Part shown: positions 31,862 through 36,613 of the stretch, in pieces | Layout: each line of letters begins with the position of its first letter | Numbering within the stretch: position 1 is the first letter of the stretch | Origin: Oscillatoriales cyanobacterium | GTDB taxonomy: Bacteria; Cyanobacteriota; Cyanobacteriia; Cyanobacteriales; Microcoleaceae | Direction: 5' to 3' | Length of the DNA stretch: 36,613 nt | Assembly: GCA_004292955.1 (NCBI GenBank) | Contig: RDXX01000060.1 | Span: 1 to 36,613, forward strand | Program-made: the position numbers and the translations under genes | The notes under the pieces: model-generated | What the model saw: the letters and a program-made list of their open reading frames with translations, nothing else | The model's database searches: none | What the model was told of the DNA's origin: nothing

Positions 31862-32051
31862 CCACCGCAGATGTAAAGCAGATGAACACGGATGAACGCA
31901 GATAATTTTAAGAGATTTTGCCTGATCTCTCGCTCTAGCAATACCTTTGAAAATCACTATAAACCAATCATATACTGGAATTGCAAAAATCGCCAACTAT
32001 CTTGAAAATATCCGCGTTCATCCGTGTTTATCTGCCTTACATCTGCGGTTA
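31862..32051. repeat. CCGCAGAT inverted repeat, copy 3 (long form)
   Basis: The left arm (31862-31903) begins ACCGCAGATGTAAAGCAGATG and the right arm (about 32009-32051) reads as its near-complement, with CATCCGTGTTTATCTGCC then TTACATCTGCGGTT. The arms are about 42 bases with few mismatches and enclose about 105 bases, which resembles a small non-autonomous mobile element. No gene is seen in the loop. The element sits between the DUF547 and DUF2157 genes. Confidence 0.75.
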
Positions 32052-32200
32052 CTCTATCAATCAACAATTTAGGCAATTCAAGTTTACTGTCTTCAAACAC
32101 TCCTGTGCAACTTCAGCAGGTGTCCCAACGTCCACTGACAATCGACCGACAAGTGACATTATTATAACAATCACAGTTAAAACACTCTGGAATATTGAAA

Positions 32201-33601
32201 ATGATTTCAGATAAATTTCGGCGCGAGTTGCGCGCAGAAGCCAAACTCTGGGAAGCAGAAGGACTCATCGACAAATCTCTCTACCAACAACTTTCGGAAC
32301 GATATCAATTTCACACTCTCGAAACCGCTTCCCGCAACCAATTTCTGAGCATTCTCATCGGTTTGGGGAGCATACTTCTAGGTATAGGAGTCATCACCTT
32401 TGTAGCAGCAAACTGGCAAGTTTGGTCGCGCGAAGTGAGAGTTGCAATGCTGCTAAGCGTTTTCGTTGCAGTCAATGTGGCGGGTTTTTATTTGTGGCGC
32501 ATTCCCCCTTCCCAAAACAAAAACTTAAATCCAAGTATTTTACCCGCAACAAAAGGGCGAAACAAACTTCTCGGTGAAGGATTGTTACTGTTAGGTGCTC
32601 TGATTTTAGGAGCAAATATGGCGCTGATGGCGCAAATGTTCCACATTGGCGGTTCTGCTTACGGACTTTATCTAGTCTGGGGAATCGGAGTGTTGGGAAT
32701 GGCTTACAGTTTGCGGTTGACTTCGTTGGGTGTTTTGTCGGCACTTTTAATCGGTTTCGGCTATTGGCTGGCGGTGTTAGATTGGTCTTCTAAAGTTGAG
32801 TTTTCTTGGCTGGAAGTTTTGGTGCGACAAATGCCAATCGCTGCGAGTTTGATGTTTGTGCCGTTGGCTTATTGGTGTCGATCGCGTGTTATTTTTACTA
32901 TGGGTGCGATCGCCATAATTTTCTCATTACAAGTTTCTATTGCCCAAGCAGCAGATGGCGGCTGGGGTGCAGCAATATTTTGTGGTTTAGCGCCCGCTTT
33001 GCTGTGGGGATACGACGATGCGATGTGGCCTTATGCACACAGCAGACTGTTTCAACCTACCGCCCGCAGTTTAGCACTGCTGTACTTCGCCGGTCTGTTT
33101 TACTTTCTGTCTTTTCACTGGTTTTGGCAAGATTCGCCGACACCTAGACAAACCGGGCCTGATTGGGTTTTGTTGGCAAATGTCGCTGTTTTGGGTGGTT
33201 TAGCAGTGTTTGAGTGGCTGCATTTGGGACGTTTGGAGATGGGCCGCCGCACGCAAAAAGCAGTGAATTTGACTACAGGTGCGATCGCACTTTTCATTCT
33301 CGCCAGCGCTTTTATACCGTTTTTTCACCTCACTTTTACTCCAATTCCTCAATTAGCAACTTTTCTGTTTAATGTTTTATCATTTCTGCTCGCAGTCGGT
33401 TTAATCCGAGAAGGTTTAGCTTTAGGAAACCGTCAGAGTTTTTGGGGCGGAATGGTTTTGATAACTTTGCAAATTATCAGTCGAGTCTTTGAATATAACA
33501 CAGAATTGTTGCTCAAATCTTTTGTATTTGTATTGTGCGGAATTGGCGTAATTGCCGCTGGCTTGTGGTTCGAGAAACACTTCGCTAAAATCGATGATTA
33601 G
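32201..33601 (+). CDS. DUF2157 integral membrane protein
   Basis: The start is ATG 32201-32203; a TTG six bases upstream is not needed. The 466-residue protein begins with a short cytosolic region (RRELRAEAKLWEAEGLIDKSLYQQL) that is the DUF2157 signature. It then has about 11-12 membrane helices, starting with LSILIGLGSILLGIGVITFVA. GEGLLLLGALILGANMALMAQMFHIGG is a conserved loop and helix. The function of the family is unknown. It is followed after 181 bases by a GDYXXLXY protein gene on the same strand, a pairing frequently seen, which suggests a shared membrane role. Confidence 0.88.
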   Translation: MISDKFRRELRAEAKLWEAEGLIDKSLYQQLSERYQFHTLETASRNQFLSILIGLGSILLGIGVITFVAANWQVWSREVRVAMLLSVFVAVNVAGFYLWRIPPSQNKNLNPSILPATKGRNKLLGEGLLLLGALILGANMALMAQMFHIGGSAYGLYLVWGIGVLGMAYSLRLTSLGVLSALLIGFGYWLAVLDWSSKVEFSWLEVLVRQMPIAASLMFVPLAYWCRSRVIFTMGAIAIIFSLQVSIAQAADGGWGAAIFCGLAPALLWGYDDAMWPYAHSRLFQPTARSLALLYFAGLFYFLSFHWFWQDSPTPRQTGPDWVLLANVAVLGGLAVFEWLHLGRLEMGRRTQKAVNLTTGAIALFILASAFIPFFHLTFTPIPQLATFLFNVLSFLLAVGLIREGLALGNRQSFWGGMVLITLQIISRVFEYNTELLLKSFVFVLCGIGVIAAGLWFEKHFAKIDD

Positions 33602-33685
33602 GAGTCAGATAGTTGTTTCACTGCAATCCGATTCCCCCTGGTCTCCGGATCGAAGCATGGTCGTTTTATTGTTATCCTAAAAATT

Positions 33686-33753
33686 AGGTACGTTGTTGGG
33701 CTTTAGCCCTCTTTGTCTATACGTCTCAAGGAGGCTCAAGCCCAACAACATAC
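33686..33753. repeat. AGGTACGT(T/A)GTTG-type inverted repeat, copy 1
   Basis: The left arm, AGGTACGTTGTTGGGCTTTAG from 33686, pairs with CTCAAGCCCAACAACATACC ending near 33750. It lies between the DUF2157 and GDYXXLXY genes and is related to the longer element at 35931-36124 through its outer AGGTACGT-GTTG ends. Confidence 0.65.
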
Positions 33754-33782
33754 CAATTAATCACAAATTCCCAAATACTAAT

Positions 33783-34484
33783 ATGAATACCGAAAACTCA
33801 GAAACAACCAACACTTTAATTCAGTCCCCATCCTTCACCCTTCCCCCCACTGCAAAACGGCTTCCCACGTGGCGGCTGTGGATTCCATTGATTTTACAAA
33901 TTGGACTGATTGCCGCAGTACCGGCTCCAGCAGTGTACACTTTTGTTACTGGCAAAACCGTTGTCTTGCAAACTGCACCAGTAGACCCCTACGACTTTTT
34001 GCGCGGATATTACCAAGTTTTGAGTTATGATATTTCCGATCGCACAAATCTCGAAAAGCTCCCCGGCTGGAAAGATTTACCAGGAAAACTAGAGAAAATA
34101 CCTTGTCCGCGCGGAGTTGTTTGCGAAAAACAAATATACCGTGTCAACCAAAATATCAGTTTTTATGTAATCTTAGAAGCGCCAAAAGCCGCGACAAATT
34201 CTGTCCGCCCCCAACCTTGGAAACCGACGCGCGTCAGTCTGAAAAATCCCCCAAATTTGCCAGCCAATCAAATCGCCATTCAAGGCAAATATAACGGTTC
34301 GCGCATGGAATATGGCTTGGAAACTTATTATATGCCCGAGAATGAAAGGGAAAAAGTCAATGACGAGATTAGCGAAGCTCAACGGAAGCAGCGGCAGTCT
34401 TTTGTCGTAGAAGTCAAGGTTGACAAAACAGGCCATGCTGTGCCTGTGAGTTTGTGGGTGCGCGATCGCAATTATCGATTTTAG
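33783..34484 (+). CDS. GDYXXLXY domain membrane-anchored protein
   Basis: From ATG 33783-33785 the product is 233 residues; a TTG start at 33693 would translate the palindromic repeat and is rejected. One membrane helix (about 32-54, LWIPLILQIGLIAAVPAPAVYTF) is followed by an outside domain with the family motif in DPYDFLRGYYQVLSYDIS (68-85). The canonical Gly-Asp-Tyr reads Gly-Tyr-Tyr here, while the Leu and final Tyr are kept. A C-terminal half with IAIQGKYNGSRMEYGLETYYMPE and VPVSLWVRDRNYRF completes the family profile. It is probably exposed to the periplasm. Function is unknown. Its likely partner is the DUF2157 protein encoded just upstream. Confidence 0.85.
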   Translation: MNTENSETTNTLIQSPSFTLPPTAKRLPTWRLWIPLILQIGLIAAVPAPAVYTFVTGKTVVLQTAPVDPYDFLRGYYQVLSYDISDRTNLEKLPGWKDLPGKLEKIPCPRGVVCEKQIYRVNQNISFYVILEAPKAATNSVRPQPWKPTRVSLKNPPNLPANQIAIQGKYNGSRMEYGLETYYMPENEREKVNDEISEAQRKQRQSFVVEVKVDKTGHAVPVSLWVRDRNYRF

Positions 34485-34764
34485 CCGGTTTTGGCACAAG
34501 CACGCGCGACGTAGCTATCCCGTAGGAAATCGACCTTACAACCTGGCTTTGAGTGTTTTTGCTTAGATATGACTGGGTAGTGGGCTTCACGACTTTCAAG
34601 CCCAAATCCTGTAAAATCGACCTGTGGGAGACAATATCCGTTACAATTGGCGATCGGATGTGAATTCAATTGCCGACAACTCAAGAGAATCCATTAAGAT
34701 ATATAAGACTTGCACAAATCTTGCGAATTCAAGGTTGCAAGTTCAGACTCTACTGGAGCTTCTC

Positions 34765-35895
34765 ATGTTAGCCGAGCTAATTTCTGCCAGACGAATACTC
34801 AAAGCCCAACTCCTCGACTTCTTAGGACTTCCCGACAATTCTCAAGACCAAACAGATCGCATCGTCAGCACAATTGTATCAGTGCTGGAAGCAAATGCAG
34901 CCGAACAAGAAAGATTTTGGGAGACCTTCAAAAGTGAATTAGCCGTCGATCCGGTAGAATTAGAAGCAATGCTCAAGTGTTCAGCAGCAGAACGCCAGCA
35001 ATGGATCGAACAAGGCAGGCTCCCGATCCTAGAATACCGCTCTTTCCGCAAATCGGGAATTCATTTAGAATATCCCGTTCACGACAGAAGATTCATCTTA
35101 ACTCTCACGCCAACTGACATTGATAACTGGCGCAAAGAACCCAAAGGACTGATTAAAAATCCTCGCCCAACAGCCGAGCCAATCAATACAGAAAACTCCG
35201 AACAAAACGAACAATCGCGAGGAGCTTTTAGTGCAGCGTGGGAAAAAATTATTTCCGACTGGAAAGAACAAGGTTCGGCGGAAATTTCAGCAACTTTCCA
35301 GTTAGCTTACTGGACAGTTTGGGCGTCGCGGTGGGCAAAAGAAAATCAGCTTAACAGCTTTAAAGCAATTAAATCTAACGAAGTCTACGAAATTTACGAA
35401 ATTCACCAGCAAGAATGGTACGAGCGCAAAAATCAAGCAGTCAAATTACTGATTGAAATGCCCTATGCGATGCTTTACTTTTACCGTCCTCCCGGTGCTG
35501 ACAAATTATATCTCGAACTGTGCGACGACCACCAGGACATGATGAAAGATGACTACTATTGGGATAAGTGGGATTTTTTCTATCAAAACCGGAAACTGGT
35601 AAATAAGTGTCGCGAATGCGTGTACTGTGAAACAAAGGATTATTATTCGCTTTACTACCTGGAAATTAAGAGCGATAAGTTTCCAGATTTTAGTTTTTCT
35701 TACCACACGCCGTACACAATCGGTCGCAAATTTTTGCCACATCCCGAAACGCTTCCTGCTGTAGACCACGTAGAACAAGATGGTATTTTTCGGTTTGGCC
35801 GCCCGCTACTAGAACAGGAGAAAGTTATTCACACAGAAAAGGATGTATTGCTTAAGTTTGAAGCAGCTTTGGCTGAAGCGAAAAAGTTTGTTTAG
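34765..35895 (+). CDS. Soluble protein of unknown function (376 residues)
   Basis: I chose ATG 34765-34767 because TGGAGC lies eight bases upstream; a longer start at 34624 is possible. I do not recognise the family. The protein is charged and largely soluble. Its first 90 residues look helical (LISARRILKAQLLDFLGLP, IVSTIVSVLEANAAEQERFW). The middle is rich in Trp and Glu (WEKIISDWKEQG, YWTVWASRWAKENQ). Near the C-terminus CRECVYC shows three cysteines at two-residue spacing, which could bind a metal. The last part is aromatic-rich. Its 3' end faces a hairpin repeat (35931) and the convergent methyltransferase remnant. Confidence 0.65.
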   Translation: MLAELISARRILKAQLLDFLGLPDNSQDQTDRIVSTIVSVLEANAAEQERFWETFKSELAVDPVELEAMLKCSAAERQQWIEQGRLPILEYRSFRKSGIHLEYPVHDRRFILTLTPTDIDNWRKEPKGLIKNPRPTAEPINTENSEQNEQSRGAFSAAWEKIISDWKEQGSAEISATFQLAYWTVWASRWAKENQLNSFKAIKSNEVYEIYEIHQQEWYERKNQAVKLLIEMPYAMLYFYRPPGADKLYLELCDDHQDMMKDDYYWDKWDFFYQNRKLVNKCRECVYCETKDYYSLYYLEIKSDKFPDFSFSYHTPYTIGRKFLPHPETLPAVDHVEQDGIFRFGRPLLEQEKVIHTEKDVLLKFEAALAEAKKFV

Positions 35896-35930
35896 TCAAC
35901 AGTCATGGACGCAAATGTCACATTAAATCC

Positions 35931-36124
35931 AGGTACGTAGTTGCGCTTGAGCGCTCTTTGATCTATATAAAGAAAGAGCGCCCAAGCGCAACTACGTACC
36001 TATTTTTGAACTTGCTCTTTCCTAGATATACAGAAAGAGCGCTCAAGCGCAACAACGTACCTATTTTTTAACTTGCTCTTGCTTATATATAAAAGAAAGA
36101 GCGCTCAAGCGCAACAACGTACCT
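35931..36124. repeat. AGGTACGT-type hairpin plus two extra tandem right arms
   Basis: A 29-base inverted repeat (35931-35959 with 35973-36001, one mismatch) starts AGGTACGTAGTTGCGCTTGA. Two more copies of its right arm follow in tandem at 36034-36062 and 36096-36124 (spacing 61-62 bases), each with an AACTTGCTCTT spacer after a T-run. The last copy contains the TAG stop codon of the methyltransferase at 36123-36125. The first hairpin followed by TATTTTTG could terminate the gene at 34765. Confidence 0.85.
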
Positions 36125-36514
36125 ATTTTTTAACTTGGATAACTTGAATGCTGCCGCCAGCATAAAGTTTAGGTTGTTCGCTTTCTTCTGAATTGTAGAG
36201 TTGAAATCCCACTTGGGCCAACAAACTCTCCAAGTCAGTTTCAATCAACTGCCAAGCAGTTTCAGTCTCAAACAACCACAAAAATACAGCCAACCCCGGC
36301 CACAATAGCAGATTTGTGGGCCGATGAAAATCTACCAAAGTGAATAGACCACCGGGCTTGAGCACGCGGTATACTTCTTGAAAAATTTGCCTCAACTGTA
36401 ACGGCTGCATTTCGTGCATCGCAACGCTGCTGTGTACTAAATCAAAATGATTGTCGCCAAAAGGCATCGATTCGGCAAAAGCTTCTACATAATTGGCTGA
36501 TGGCACATTTTTTC
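36123..36514 (-). pseudogene. SAM-dependent methyltransferase, N-terminus lost
   Basis: This minus-strand frame keeps the C-terminal two thirds of a class I methyltransferase (Methyltransf_11 type): EAFAESMPFGDNHFDLVHSSVAMHEM is motif II-III, LRQIFQEVYRVLKPGGLFTLVDF is motif IV-V, and a short C-terminal region follows. The glycine-rich SAM-binding motif I and the N-terminal helix are missing. Reading leftward, homology to the family begins near KNVPSANYVE, which meets the presumed end of the IS1-like element at 36515. An open frame continues to 36560 but its first residues come from the insertion element. The remnant is unlikely to be active. Confidence 0.78.
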
Positions 36515-36613
36515 GGCGTTGCTGAACTAGGGTATGATGAAATGGTCGTCGGAGCGTCACAAATCACACACATTTAAAAGGAATATTATGCAATGCCCGG
36601 AATGTCAGTCTAC
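36515..36613 (+). mobile_element. Left end of an IS1-family element (continues past window)
   Basis: GGCGTTGCTGAAC at 36515-36527 is the likely terminal sequence (recalled from cyanobacterial IS1-type elements), followed by a leader and the start of the transposase gene. The other end is outside the window. Confidence 0.5.
36588..36613 (+). CDS. IS1-family transposase, N-terminal zinc ribbon (partial)
   Basis: ATG 36588-36590 follows AAAAGGA at the usual distance. The eight visible residues, MQCPECQS, are the start of the InsA-type zinc ribbon (C-x-x-C) of IS1-family transposases, which continues with a basic segment in family members. The rest lies beyond the window. Although very short, the combination of ribosome-binding site, Cys pair and truncated neighbour supports the call. 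Confidence 0.55.

Noticed and set aside
33693..33782. Extended N-terminus (TTG start) for the GDYXXLXY protein
   Set aside because: It would translate the palindromic repeat. ATG 33783 is followed by a normal N-terminus and membrane helix.
1..36613. tRNA, rRNA or riboswitch genes
   Set aside because: I looked for cloverleaf arms with GGTTCGA-type loops and for known conserved RNA motifs and found none convincing. A covariance-model scan was not possible.

Overview
The window looks like a chromosomal segment of a filamentous cyanobacterium of the Oscillatoriales type (Microcoleus/Oscillatoria-like; an inference from content, not a database result). Supporting signs are the many HIP1 octamers (GCGATCGC), an SLH-domain iron-uptake-type porin, a fused PyrF-PyrE protein, several cyanobacterial families (DUF4336, DUF2157 plus GDYXXLXY, Uma2, AAA-like/WD40 giants), heptamer tandem repeats, and dispersed palindromic repeats in most intergenic gaps.

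Layout. Positions 1-950 hold remains of two insertion sequences. Positions 1270-6451 hold a class II glutamine amidotransferase, a large SLH porin, a small exported protein and a Staphylococcal-nuclease-like protein. Positions 6531-7680 hold a scar of a segmental duplication (fused ends of a small gene and of acs), a ribbon-helix-helix protein and a two-gene operon of unknown function, followed by acs (7776-9746, minus).

Positions 10019-17243 form an accessory, defence-like island. It contains an HsdR-N-like nuclease, a RelE/Phd-type toxin-antitoxin pair in toxin-first order, an HTH-AAA protein translationally coupled to an AAA protein with 14 WD40 blades (preceded by a cluster of TTTGTGAA half-sites), and a stand-alone colicin D-like tRNase with its immunity protein. 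galT, a small unknown gene, an acetamidase/formamidase and a membrane-anchored metallophosphoesterase follow. A second defence-like pair lies at 22629-24531: a DUF262 protein and a HEPN ribonuclease-like protein.

Positions 24690-36560 are mostly housekeeping or conserved cyanobacterial genes: DUF4336, Uma2 nuclease, leuB, pyrF-pyrE, a pentapeptide-repeat protein, DUF547, the DUF2157/GDYXXLXY membrane pair, an unknown 376-residue protein, and a methyltransferase whose N-terminus has been cut off by an IS1-family element that runs off the right edge.

The most promising candidate for an undescribed system is the coupled HTH-AAA / AAA-WD40 pair at 11748-16558 with its own operator-like cluster. 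Its second protein also carries an in-frame insertion made of genomic palindromic repeats. The orphan colicin D-like module and the DUF262-HEPN pair are the next best. No tRNA, rRNA or CRISPR array was recognised.
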